64,000 bases of DNA from Alphaproteobacteria bacterium PA2. Its GTDB lineage: Bacteria; Pseudomonadota; Alphaproteobacteria; Caulobacterales; Caulobacteraceae. Below, in pieces: positions 17,967 to 25,677 of this stretch. How positions within the stretch are numbered: position 1 is the stretch's first letter; each line of letters starts with the position of its first letter. The position numbers were made by a program, and so were the translations under genes. The notes under the pieces were generated by a model, which made no database searches, was not told the DNA's origin, and saw only the letters and a program-made list of their open reading frames with translations. Location: positions 2,329,001 to 2,393,000 of the forward strand of contig NKIZ01000001.1 in assembly GCA_002256425.1 (NCBI GenBank), in the 5' to 3' direction.

Positions 17967-18659
17967 TTAGGGGACCGGCGCGACAGCGCAATTCGGCGAC
18001 TGCTCGGTCAAAGGGGAAAAGGTTCGATTGTCGGTGGATGATTCCACCCTTCCGGCCACGAGGCGCAGGGTCGTTGACGCCCAACGACCATAGGCGGCGT
18101 CGCCGGCGTGTACGCAGCGGCCGTTGAACAGGGTCTGCACGCAGGCATCGAGGGAGACATCGGTCGGGGTCTTGCGCCACTCGCCGGCGGCATACTTCCA
18201 GCAGCTTTCAGGGCCCGCCCGGGAAACCTTCCGGTCGGTCTCCTCCCCGGCTGGAATCTCGGCGGGCTCAGCCGTCACGACCTCCTTGGGGGGCAAGGGC
18301 GTCAGACCCATGCCAGCCCCCTGGGCGGCCGCCAGATTGCCGCCGGGATCAACGCCAACGTCCAGGGCGCCGGTGGCCACGCCATTCTTCCGGGCGCATT
18401 CGGCCAGGGTGGCTTCACCGACAAACCTGCCGCCGACAAAGCACCGGAGGTGGGCCGTGGGATCGAGGCTGCGGTCGACCTCTCCCTTGGTTTCAACAAT
18501 CAGGCCGGCCTGGGAAGCCGGGGGCGCGAGGGCCGCATCGGCGGCGTGCTCCCTGGACAGCAGGAGCGCAACCGCAAGTCCCGCCAGCAGGGCGACCAGG
18601 GCCCCGATCGCCATAAGAATGTTGGGGCGCGCCTTGAGGGCCTGCCAAATCGCTTCCAT
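17967..18659 (-). CDS. Membrane-anchored periplasmic protein, unknown function
   Basis: A 230-residue protein with one N-terminal membrane segment (about residues 15-35, ILMAIGALVALLAGLAVALL). The rest is predicted to be periplasmic and has several cysteines (Cys in LRCFVGG, LAECARK, ESCWKYA, LDACVQT, GRCVHAG, PNCAVAP) that could form disulfides. No family is recognised. It starts 42 bases after the flaEY stop on the same strand, so read-through from the flagellin locus is possible, but nothing in it looks flagellar. Confidence 0.7.
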   Translation of the reverse strand: MEAIWQALKARPNILMAIGALVALLAGLAVALLLSREHAADAALAPPASQAGLIVETKGEVDRSLDPTAHLRCFVGGRFVGEATLAECARKNGVATGALDVGVDPGGNLAAAQGAGMGLTPLPPKEVVTAEPAEIPAGEETDRKVSRAGPESCWKYAAGEWRKTPTDVSLDACVQTLFNGRCVHAGDAAYGRWASTTLRLVAGRVESSTDNRTFSPLTEQSPNCAVAPVP

Positions 18660-18701
18660 GCGCTTGGCTAGACTGCTCCTAGACGGGTTTCAAGGCCGCT
18701 A

Positions 18702-21548
18702 TCAGCCGCCAAGGCGGCGCAGGGCTTCCTGGTAGTTGGCGATCTGCGCCGACATATAGGCCGGAATGGGCTTGTTGGAGGCTGCAGCGGCTTCGGTTAC
18801 GGCCTTGGGGGTCGCCGCCGCCTGCAGGTCCTTGTAGGCCTGCCTGATGACGCCGAGGGCTGCAGCAAGCTCGGCTGCGGTGTGGGCGATTTCCTGGGCT
18901 GATTCCAGATTGATGTGCTGGTCCAGCTTCAGGCCATAGATCTGGCCCTTGCCGTCGGCAGGAACAACCTTGCCTGCCTTGGACACCACAGTGGCCCGCA
19001 CAATGCCGTCGGGAATGCCGAGCCCGGCCAGGGCATCCTTGCCATCCGGGCCGGAAAACAGCTCCAAGGTGTTGAAATTGTTGGTCGGCTTGATCGAAAG
19101 GCTCTTGCCGGCGTCGGTGGTCGTCGTGGTGACCGCCGCCTGTCCGGCGAAGGCGTGCTTCACCTTGGCCGCCAGCGTGTCGAGGGTTTCGCCCTCGGCG
19201 ATCGTGATGGTGGTCTTCACGCCGAAGACGCCGGCCTTCACCTGGAATGAGTCCCCAGGACGCAGGGAGCTGGCGGCGGAAAGCTGCTTGGAAGCCACGC
19301 CCCCCATGACGCCCTTGGGCAGGCCCAGCTTGTCGAGCACGCTGGCGCCGGTTGCGTCGATGGCGATGGCGTTGGGCGTCACGAACCCGGCCTTGCCGGA
19401 ATAGCGCCGCGACCAGCCCAGAGCGCCGGTGCCCGGGTCAACCTGGGCGATGAAGCCGTCCTTGGTCCCCACGGCGGCCTGGCCCGGAAGATCTGTCCCC
19501 GCCTGCCCGGTCAGGAACACCTTGCCGGCGGACACGGCCATGCCGGTCACCTGATCATCGCCTGTCCCGCCATAGAAGCTGAGCCGATCGGATGCGGCCG
19601 CGGTCAGGGTCGTGCCGAGCTGGGCGACAAAGCCGTCGCGATTGCCGCTGAGGGTATTGTTGGCGGTTCCGGCGGCCAGGGCTGCATTGCCGGTGCTGCC
19701 GCCAACCACCAGGGATCCGCCATTGAGCGCCAGGCCGACGATCGACCCGCCGCCAAGGTCGCCCAGATCGCGTCTGGCTGTCTGGGTCGGCGTGGTGGTC
19801 GAAACATCAAAGCGATAGAGCACCCCCCGTCCGGCTTCGTTGTTGGCCAGCACTATGGACGTACCGTCCACCACCAGACCTGAGGGCTTGTCCGTGCCGG
19901 TTGTGCCAACCGTCTGGGTGAAGAGGGTCTGGGGCTTGCCGGTGGAGTCGGCCTTGAAAGCCTCGATATAGGTGTCCCATCCGCCGATGGCGGTCTGGCC
20001 TGGCATGGCCGACTGGGTCCGGCCGGCGACATAGACGGTGCCATCAGCGCCGAAGGCCAGATGGGTCGCCTCATCATCGCTGCGGGCGCCACGCTTTACG
20101 GTCCAGAGCTCCTCGCCCGCCGCATTGAAACTGGTGACAAAGCTGTCTGATGTGGTGGCGTCGGGCGAATTCGACGGTCCGGTCGCCGCGCCGCCGATCT
20201 CGCCATTGACCTTCCCGGCTATGGCGATGGAGCCATCAGCAGCGATCGCCATGGTCAGGCCGGCCGCGCTGGTCGTGGCGCCAAGGGTGCGGGTGAACAG
20301 CAGCTTGCCTGCCGAGTCGTACTTCTGAAGGACAGCATCCTGGGCGCCTTTCAGCGCCTGGCCGTCCACCTTGGCCGTCGCGTCAGACAGGGTGTAGACC
20401 GCACCGTCCGGGCCGACCTGGGTGGCGTGAATGACCCCCGAAGCGGCGTCGATATCCTTTGCCCAGACCCTGCCGTCAAAGAAGTTGGTCTCGCCCACCT
20501 TCTGGGTCGGCGCGGCAAACAGGCTCGTATCGGTCTGCACCTTTATGAGCTGCTGGGTGATCTTGCCGTCCTTGGTCAGGGGCTTCTTGTCGGGATCGGG
20601 ATCGCCCGTGGACTGGGCGATGTAGACCGCAGGCTCGGTCGCCACCGGCGTCATGGTGACCGTATCGCCGGAGTCCAGGTTGAACTTCATTGCGAACGAG
20701 TCGGGATTGGTTCCGACCTTCACCGACTTGCCGCCCACAGTGACCATCTTGTCACCGCCGGGAATGCGCTCGACAGCAACCCGGGTCGCAACGCCTTCGG
20801 CGGAAAGCTTGCCGTTGAGATAGCCCATCACATTGACCAGGCTGCGGGGCGTCGCGCCCATCTCTGAAAGATCGACGGCGATATTGCGGGTGGTCCCGCT
20901 GCGTTTGACCGACATGGTGAACCGCACATCCCCCTGGAAGGCGTCCACTACATTTGAAGAACTGCCGGTCACCAGGGGTGGGGTTGAATAGCTGGCGGTC
21001 GTCTTTCCGACCCCCACAGTCGATTTAGCTGTCGAGGAGGTATCGCCCTGGGTGAGCCGGATGTCTTCGAACTTCAGGCTGTTGGCATAGGCGTTGATCT
21101 CGGCCAGGCCCTTCTTGAAGGTCGACTTGATCTGGTTCTTCTGGGCGGACGACAGATCCTTGCCGTTGATCTGGTCGGCGACCCCAGAGAGGGTGTTGAG
21201 GCCCGTATAAAGGGCGAACAGCTTCTTGTAGTCCGCGCTCGCGCCTTCGAGGTCGAGCTTGGCGGCGTTCTCATTGATCAGCTTGCCGCCCGACAGCGCC
21301 GCCTTGGCTGCCGCTGTCAGGGCCTTGGGATCATTGGCTGCGTTGGGAGAGGCGGAATAGGCCCAGGGTGCGGTCGGCGCGTACTTCTTGTTGGCCGAGG
21401 AGGTTGCAAAGCCGGTAGCGCCGAGCTTGGCCGAATACAGATCCGCCAGCGAAGACGTGTCAACGCCAACGGGCTCGTATGTGTCGGAGGTCGAGTTGGA
21501 GTATCCGAAGAGACTCCCGACCATGTTCGCGCTGATGTTGATCGCCAT
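18702..21548 (-). CDS. flaEY: FlaEY-like flagellar regulatory/export protein with beta-propeller repeats
   Basis: A 948-residue protein with no Sec signal. The N-terminus AINISANMVGSLFGYSNS and its place next to the flagellins fit FlaEY (FlaE/FlaY) of Caulobacter, which is needed for normal filament assembly. About residues 380-690 are a series of repeats of the kind found in SBBP-type beta-propellers (for example GTVYVAGRTQSAMPGQ and GKVFLTGQAGTDLPGQ). The C-terminal part carries a segment like those of hook-associated proteins (GETLDTLAAKVKHAF) and ends in a helical region. The ATG at 21548 is used; a GTG one codon earlier is possible. It is the last gene in the flagellin run on this strand. 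Confidence 0.75.
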   Translation of the reverse strand: MAINISANMVGSLFGYSNSTSDTYEPVGVDTSSLADLYSAKLGATGFATSSANKKYAPTAPWAYSASPNAANDPKALTAAAKAALSGGKLINENAAKLDLEGASADYKKLFALYTGLNTLSGVADQINGKDLSSAQKNQIKSTFKKGLAEINAYANSLKFEDIRLTQGDTSSTAKSTVGVGKTTASYSTPPLVTGSSSNVVDAFQGDVRFTMSVKRSGTTRNIAVDLSEMGATPRSLVNVMGYLNGKLSAEGVATRVAVERIPGGDKMVTVGGKSVKVGTNPDSFAMKFNLDSGDTVTMTPVATEPAVYIAQSTGDPDPDKKPLTKDGKITQQLIKVQTDTSLFAAPTQKVGETNFFDGRVWAKDIDAASGVIHATQVGPDGAVYTLSDATAKVDGQALKGAQDAVLQKYDSAGKLLFTRTLGATTSAAGLTMAIAADGSIAIAGKVNGEIGGAATGPSNSPDATTSDSFVTSFNAAGEELWTVKRGARSDDEATHLAFGADGTVYVAGRTQSAMPGQTAIGGWDTYIEAFKADSTGKPQTLFTQTVGTTGTDKPSGLVVDGTSIVLANNEAGRGVLYRFDVSTTTPTQTARRDLGDLGGGSIVGLALNGGSLVVGGSTGNAALAAGTANNTLSGNRDGFVAQLGTTLTAAASDRLSFYGGTGDDQVTGMAVSAGKVFLTGQAGTDLPGQAAVGTKDGFIAQVDPGTGALGWSRRYSGKAGFVTPNAIAIDATGASVLDKLGLPKGVMGGVASKQLSAASSLRPGDSFQVKAGVFGVKTTITIAEGETLDTLAAKVKHAFAGQAAVTTTTTDAGKSLSIKPTNNFNTLELFSGPDGKDALAGLGIPDGIVRATVVSKAGKVVPADGKGQIYGLKLDQHINLESAQEIAHTAAELAAALGVIRQAYKDLQAAATPKAVTEAAAASNKPIPAYMSAQIANYQEALRRLGG

Positions 21549-21562
21549 CACAAACCGTCCAC

Positions 21563-21590
21563 GGACAGGTGTCCGAAGCTAAAGCTTTAG
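21563..21590. repeat. Two short palindromes between flaEY and the adjacent flagellin gene
   Basis: GGACAGGTGTCC (21563-21574) and CTAAAGCTTTAG (21579-21590) lie in the 87 bases between the two genes. Both are near-perfect or perfect dyads. They could be regulator sites for flaEY or structures in the shared message. No sigma-54 promoter is seen here. Confidence 0.4.
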
Positions 21591-21635
21591 GCGACAAGGC
21601 TTTACGCCCCGTAAAATTACCGCGTCAGGGACAGG

Positions 21636-22463
21636 CTATTTGAACAGGGACAGGATGATGGACGGCGCCTGATTGGCGATGGACAGGGCCTGTGTTCCCA
21701 GCTGCTGCTGGATCTGCAGGGCCTGCAGGCGCGCACTCTCCTTGGAGAGATTGGCGTCGACGATGTTGCCTATGCCGGCCGTCACAGCGTCATCCAGCCG
21801 GGATACAAAGGAATTGTGGGCCGTGATCTGCCGCGACTGGGCGCCGAGGGTCCCAAGCGCCTGGTTCACATTGGTAATGGTCGCCGTCAGGGTGGTCATG
21901 GCCGAACTGGCCAGGGTCACAGTCGAGATGGACGCGGTCGCCGCCAGGGTGATCACGGCGCCGCCAAGGCTGAGGTTCTGCCCCGAAAGGGTCAGATAGG
22001 AATTGGAATCTGCGTTCGCCATGAAGCGAAGGGACGCCGCACTGCCGTCGAGCATGTTCGCGCCATCGAAGGTGGCGTCCTGAACAATCCGGGCGATCTG
22101 GTTCAGCAGGGTCTTGAAATCAGTGTTCAACGCTGCGCGGGAGGTCGAATCCAGGCTGGTATCTGTCGCAGCGAGGACCTTTTCCTTCATTTCCAACAAG
22201 AGGTTGGAGACGGAAGTTCCAGCAGTCACAGCCACGTCGGCAATGGACTGCGCGCGATCGAGGCTCATCTTCACGGCGGCCAGGGCGTGAAGATCCGACC
22301 TCTGCCCCTGCGCCACGGCCCAGACGGCTGCTCCATCCTTGGCCTTGGCCACGGAAAGGCCGGAACTGACACGGTTCTGGACGGTCGCCAGGTTTTCCTG
22401 GGTGGCGTTGAGGGTCTGCAGGGCCACCTGGGCCGGATTATTGCTGCGTACGCTGATGGTCAT
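21636..22463 (-). CDS. Flagellin (FljJ position)
   Basis: A 275-residue flagellin. The N-terminal D0/D1 helix begins TISVRSNNPAQVALQTLNAT and the C-terminal helix ends in LGTQALSIANQAPSIILSLFK, both typical. The middle is short, as in Caulobacter flagellins. I chose the ATG at 22463 because GGAG lies six bases before it; an upstream ATG lacks a ribosome site. Its position next to flaEY matches fljJ of C. crescentus, but the paralogue name is by position only. No sigma-54 promoter is visible directly upstream, unlike the other two flagellin genes, so it may depend on a different promoter or on read-through. Confidence 0.92.
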   Translation of the reverse strand: MTISVRSNNPAQVALQTLNATQENLATVQNRVSSGLSVAKAKDGAAVWAVAQGQRSDLHALAAVKMSLDRAQSIADVAVTAGTSVSNLLLEMKEKVLAATDTSLDSTSRAALNTDFKTLLNQIARIVQDATFDGANMLDGSAASLRFMANADSNSYLTLSGQNLSLGGAVITLAATASISTVTLASSAMTTLTATITNVNQALGTLGAQSRQITAHNSFVSRLDDAVTAGIGNIVDANLSKESARLQALQIQQQLGTQALSIANQAPSIILSLFK

Positions 22464-22626
22464 TCTGAACTCCATGGCGCGATCGGCCCAGGACTGACCT
22501 GCTACTGCGAGTCGCCGTCCTGACCGGATAGGCCATGAAATTAGGAAATTATGGTGAGCAGAAGGTTAACGCCCACGCGCCAACGCCCGCCAGCCGGGGG
22601 ACGGCGACGGGAAAACCGCTTAATTT

Positions 22627-22645
22627 GCAGGACCTTAGGTCCCTG
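22627..22645 (-). terminator. Weak hairpin downstream of flaG
   Basis: GCAGGGACC/GGTCCTGC hairpin with one bulged base and a three-base loop, two bases after the flaG stop codon. It is followed on the minus strand by AAATTAAG rather than a T-run, so it may only reduce read-through into the next flagellin gene. Confidence 0.4.
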
Positions 22646-22647
22646 CT

Positions 22648-22986
22648 TCAGACCTTCGCGTTGACGACGCTGCCTGCAGTATAGTCAGAGGCTTCCCGCA
22701 TCTTGACGATGTCTTCCCTGGGATACTGGGCCAGGGTCTCACCCGTCGTGCGGTTGATCGTCTTGTAGATGTAGGACCCCCTGTCCTCCTCGATCACCAG
22801 ACGGAGATCCGCCTCATCGAGTTGTCCCGTGGCGATCTGCGAGGCGAGCGAGCCAGGCGCAATGCCAGGAGCGAGGGTTTCGCGCTTCTCATGGTGGGCC
22901 GGCGCTGCTTCAGGCGTCGGAGCCGTGGGAGGCGTAAGGGTTGTTGCGTCAACAAGCGGGGGAATTGCTGCCAGTCTGTTTTCCAT
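22648..22986 (-). CDS. flaG: FlaG-family flagellar protein
   Basis: A 112-residue protein. The N-terminal half is rich in Pro, Thr and Ala. The C-terminal half contains LRLVIEEDRGSYIYKTINRTTGETLAQYP, with the core VIEEDRGSYIYKTINRTTG being the FlaG signature. FlaG proteins influence filament length or flagellin expression. Its location between two flagellin genes agrees with Caulobacter. It is downstream of the 23110-23940 flagellin gene on the same strand and is probably transcribed with it. Confidence 0.85.
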   Translation of the reverse strand: MENRLAAIPPLVDATTLTPPTAPTPEAAPAHHEKRETLAPGIAPGSLASQIATGQLDEADLRLVIEEDRGSYIYKTINRTTGETLAQYPREDIVKMREASDYTAGSVVNAKV

Positions 22987-23109
22987 TTCTCCGTTCGCCG
23001 GGGGGTATTGGCCCTGATCGGCGTCCCTGCTGGGCCAAAGATGGCGGGAAGGTCGCCCTCCCCGCCGCCATTGGCTGGGCGCGCCGCCGAAGCGACGCGC
23101 TCAACGTTC

Positions 23110-23940
23110 CTATCGGAACAGGCTGAGAAGGCTCTGGGTCGAGCTGTTGGCGATTGAAAGCGCCTGGAAGCCCAACTGCTGCTTGGTCTGCAGAGACTGC
23201 AGCTTCGCACTTTCCTTCGACAGGTCAGCGTCGGTGATGTTGCTGATACCTGCGTCCACGGCGTCCTGCAGCTTCGAGATGAAGTCGCGATGCTGAGTCA
23301 CGATCCGCGAACCCGTACCGAAGGAGGCCAGGGCGTCAGACACCTTGCCGATCGAGACGTTCACCGCGGCCAGTGCAGTCGAGGCCGTAGCCGCCGAGTT
23401 GAACGAGCTGTTGGCCGCCACGGTGACGTTGGCGCTGCCGAGGGTCATGGACTTGCCCACAACGGTCAGCTTGGAGGTGCCGGTGTCGCTGGCGAGAGCC
23501 GAAATCGTGGCGTTCGCCGTACCGCTGATCATGTTCACGCCGTTGAAGGAGGCGTTGTTGACCGCCTTCGTGATCTGGTCGCGAAGGGCCTTGTAGTCGG
23601 TGTTCAGGATGGAGCGCGAAGTTGCGTCCGTCGAGGCGTCGACAGCGGCCAGGGCCTTTTCCTTCATCTGAAGAAGCAGGTCGGAGACCACGCCGGCCGC
23701 AGCCGAGGCCACGTCAACGGTCGACTGAACCCGGTTCAGGGATTCCATGACCGTATTGTAGGCGCGAGAAGTGCCGCGCTGGTTCTGGGCGATGGCGAAG
23801 GTGGCGCCGTTGTCAGAAGCGTTGGCGACTTTTTGACCGGTGCTGATGCGGCGCTGAGTGACGGCCAGATCAGATTGGGTCTGATTGAGGTTCTGGAGAG
23901 CGGATTGCGCGGCCAGATTGACGTTAATACCCATAGGCAT
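23110..23940 (-). CDS. Flagellin (FljK-like position)
   Basis: A 276-residue flagellin with the N-terminal INVNLAAQSALQNLNQTQSD and C-terminal LGFQALSIANSSTQSLLSLFR. It is closely related to the flagellin at 24233-25054 across both terminal domains. The first ATG is preceded by AAGGG at a nine-base distance; a second ATG two codons later is possible. Its leader holds two hairpins and a sigma-54 promoter lies at 24018-24032. By order it corresponds to fljK, whose mRNA leader is the known target of FlbT in C. crescentus. Confidence 0.95.
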   Translation of the reverse strand: MPMGINVNLAAQSALQNLNQTQSDLAVTQRRISTGQKVANASDNGATFAIAQNQRGTSRAYNTVMESLNRVQSTVDVASAAAGVVSDLLLQMKEKALAAVDASTDATSRSILNTDYKALRDQITKAVNNASFNGVNMISGTANATISALASDTGTSKLTVVGKSMTLGSANVTVAANSSFNSAATASTALAAVNVSIGKVSDALASFGTGSRIVTQHRDFISKLQDAVDAGISNITDADLSKESAKLQSLQTKQQLGFQALSIANSSTQSLLSLFR

Positions 23941-23971
23941 TGTGTAAAACCCTTGTTTTTAAGGTCGATCA

Positions 23972-24004
23972 CCATCGTTTTGATGGCTTGGAGCGTTTTG
24001 CTCC
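23972..24004 (-). promoter_or_regulatory. Twin hairpins with AAAAC loops in a flagellin mRNA leader
   Basis: Read on the minus strand, the leader has GGAGC-AAAAC-GCTCC (23990-24004) followed after three bases by CCATC-AAAAC-GATGG (23972-23986). Both stems have five perfect pairs and both loops are AAAAC. The first begins at about the predicted transcription start. FlbT is known to bind the 5' leader of fljK mRNA in C. crescentus; these hairpins are a likely target, by inference. Confidence 0.65.
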
Positions 24005-24017
24005 GGTTTCCTTAAGT

Positions 24018-24032
24018 GCAAGGGGCGGGCCA
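24018..24032 (-). promoter_or_regulatory. Sigma-54 promoter of the fljK-like flagellin
   Basis: TGGCCCGCCCCTTGC on the minus strand fits the -24/-12 consensus TGGCNC-N5-TTGC. It lies 78 bases before the start codon, giving a leader of about 65 bases. Late flagellin promoters of Caulobacter are of this type. Confidence 0.85.
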
Positions 24033-24107
24033 GAAGGCCACGGGCTATTGTCTCGCTATAAGTCGTTGAAATAGTGAGATTAAACCCTTGTTAGGGACGT
24101 ATTTTCT

Positions 24108-24166
24108 CGGCATCTTTTGCCGGGTTACGCGGTGCTAGGGAAGAAATTGCCGACCTCACGCGGCAA
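24108..24166. promoter_or_regulatory. FlbD-like enhancer sites (ftr-like) upstream of the fljK-like flagellin
   Basis: A dyad CGGCATCTTTTGCCG at 24108-24122 and the half-sites TTGCCG (24147-24152) and CGGCAA (24161-24166) lie about 90-150 bases upstream of the sigma-54 promoter. FlbD acts from ftr elements at such distances and with CGGCAAA/TTTGCCG content as I recall it. The match is by eye. Confidence 0.55.
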
Positions 24167-24193
24167 AAAGCGCCTAGCGGTTCAAAGAGCTCA

Positions 24194-24221
24194 CCAGGCG
24201 AGCCCTTTCGGACCCGCCTGG
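24194..24221 (-). terminator. Hairpin downstream of the fljL-like flagellin
   Basis: CCAGGCG/CGCCTGG inverted repeat with a 14-base loop, 12 bases after the stop codon of the flagellin at 24233-25054. No clear T-run follows on the minus strand. Confidence 0.45.
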
Positions 24222-24232
24222 CGATGCGCCCA

Positions 24233-25054
24233 TCACTTGAACAAGCTCAGGAGAGACTGCGGCGACTGGTTGGCGATGGAGAGGGCTTGGTACCCCAACT
24301 GCTGCTTTGTCTGCAGCGCCTGGAGTTTCGCACTTTCCTTCGACAGGTCGGCGTCGACAAGGTTGCCGATGCCGGCGTCCACCGCATCTTGCAGCTTGGA
24401 AATGAAATCCTTGTGTTGCCCAAGGACCCTCGAGTTCGTGCCAAGTTTCGCCAGTGACGTCGAAACATTGATGATCGATGCGTTCACCAGACCCAGCGCC
24501 GTGGACGCCGTGGCTGCGGAGTTGAACGAGGACGTGGTAGCGACTGTAACGATCGCGCCGCCCAGAGACATTGTCTGGCCGACAACGGTCAACTTCGAGG
24601 TGCCGGTTTCACTCGCCAGCGCCGCGACAGTCGTACCCGACAGAATGTTCACTCCGTTGAACGAAGCATTGTTCACCGCCTTGGTGATCTGGTCGCGCAG
24701 GGCCTTGAAGTCGGTGTTGAGGATGGACCTGGAAGTGGCGTCCACCGAAGCGTCCACCGCTGCCAGAGCCTTTTCCTTCATCTGCAGAAGCAGATCCTGG
24801 ACAACACTACCGGCGGCTGACGCCACATCGACTGTCGATTGACTGCGAGCCAGGGACTCCTGAACGATTCCCAATGCTCTCGAGGTGCCACGCTGGTTCT
24901 GGGCGATCGCAAAGATCGCGCCATTATCCTTGGCGTTGGCGACCTTCATTCCCGTACTGATTCGTGTCTGTGTAGCTCCTAGATCCTGTTGGGTCACATT
25001 AAGGTTTTGGAGCGCAATCATTGCGCCCATGTTGGTGTTAATCGACGAGTTCAT
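24233..25054 (-). CDS. Flagellin (FljL-like position)
   Basis: A 273-residue flagellin that begins NSSINTNMGAMIALQNLN, very close to the N-terminus of C. crescentus FljK/FljL. It ends LGYQALSIANQSPQSLLSLFK. It shares long blocks with the flagellin at 23110-23940, such as NNASFNGVN and AAVDAS-DATSRSILNTD, which points to a recent duplication. It has its own sigma-54 promoter at 25131-25145. It lies downstream of flaF and upstream of the second flagellin, in the order seen in Caulobacter. Confidence 0.95.
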   Translation of the reverse strand: MNSSINTNMGAMIALQNLNVTQQDLGATQTRISTGMKVANAKDNGAIFAIAQNQRGTSRALGIVQESLARSQSTVDVASAAGSVVQDLLLQMKEKALAAVDASVDATSRSILNTDFKALRDQITKAVNNASFNGVNILSGTTVAALASETGTSKLTVVGQTMSLGGAIVTVATTSSFNSAATASTALGLVNASIINVSTSLAKLGTNSRVLGQHKDFISKLQDAVDAGIGNLVDADLSKESAKLQALQTKQQLGYQALSIANQSPQSLLSLFK

Positions 25055-25104
25055 CGTAGACGTCCTTCCATTCTGGTCGGGGGTTTACCGGCTTACTGCC
25101 AGTG

Positions 25105-25118
25105 AGCGATTCTTCGCT
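25105..25118 (-). promoter_or_regulatory. Leader hairpin of the fljL-like flagellin mRNA
   Basis: AGCGA-AGAA-TCGCT on the minus strand, located about where the message should begin. It sits in the same place as the first leader hairpin of the neighbouring flagellin but has a different loop. Only this one clear stem is visible here. Confidence 0.45.
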
Positions 25119-25130
25119 TCCCAGACCATC

Positions 25131-25145
25131 GCAAGGCACGGGCCA
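25131..25145 (-). promoter_or_regulatory. Sigma-54 promoter of the fljL-like flagellin
   Basis: TGGCCCGTGCCTTGC on the minus strand fits the -24/-12 consensus. It lies 77 bases from the start codon, nearly the same spacing as for the neighbouring flagellin (78). Confidence 0.85.
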
Positions 25146-25255
25146 GCCAGCCCCAGCGCGGCCGGTTTTTAAGATATTGATTTTATGGAATTAATTGGGC
25201 GCCCTAGCGAGCACGGTATCGTGGTGACGCTGTAAAAGTCGCAGGTGGGCATGAC

Positions 25256-25305
25256 TTGCCGGTTCAAACCTGCTGCCGGGCCAGATGAAGTCGGCAAAAG
25301 CCGAC
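25256..25305. promoter_or_regulatory. FlbD-like enhancer sites upstream of the fljL-like flagellin
   Basis: TTGCCGG (25256-25262), CTGCCGGG (25273-25280) and the perfect dyad GTCGGCAAAAGCCGAC (25290-25305) lie 110-175 bases upstream of the sigma-54 promoter. They resemble the sites upstream of the neighbouring flagellin. The dyad is also ten bases after the flaF stop and could act as its terminator, although no T-run follows. Confidence 0.5.
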
Positions 25306-25314
25306 CCTGGCGGG

Positions 25315-25677
25315 CTATGCGGCGACAGCTTCCCCGGACAGGCCCTGCATGATCATGCGGTTGACGTCGATCAGGTCCTGTATGTCATCACGACCGGCTA
25401 TGACCTCGGTCGTATATCGGCCGACCCAGAGCGCCAGGGACAGAATTCCGGCGCGGGTCTCAGCCGGCAGCTCGTTCGAGGGATCAGCGCAGTCAGCACC
25501 CAGCGCAGACCAGAGACGCCGGTTCCAGTCCAGCGCATCCATACGACCCACAACATCAGTGCGGTCGAGTTTGGCGGCCGAAATCAGGGCCATGGTGACC
25601 TGGGCAAACAGCCGATACTCCGCCTGACGCGGAGTTTCAGCCCTAGCCGAGGTCTGCTGATACGCGCGAAGCGACAT
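25315..25677 (-). CDS. flaF: Flagellar biosynthesis regulator FlaF
   Basis: A 120-residue helical protein starting SLRAYQQTSARAETPRQAE, which is typical of FlaF. Later segments RMDALDWNRRLWSALGADC and LWVGRYTTEVIAGRDDIQDLIDVNR are also characteristic. In Caulobacter FlaF favours flagellin synthesis and secretion and opposes FlbT. I chose the ATG at 25677 (AAAGG upstream). That start lies inside the 3' end of flbT, overlapping it by 35 bases, so translation of the two is probably coupled and their ratio fixed. Confidence 0.9.
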   Translation of the reverse strand: MSLRAYQQTSARAETPRQAEYRLFAQVTMALISAAKLDRTDVVGRMDALDWNRRLWSALGADCADPSNELPAETRAGILSLALWVGRYTTEVIAGRDDIQDLIDVNRMIMQGLSGEAVAA

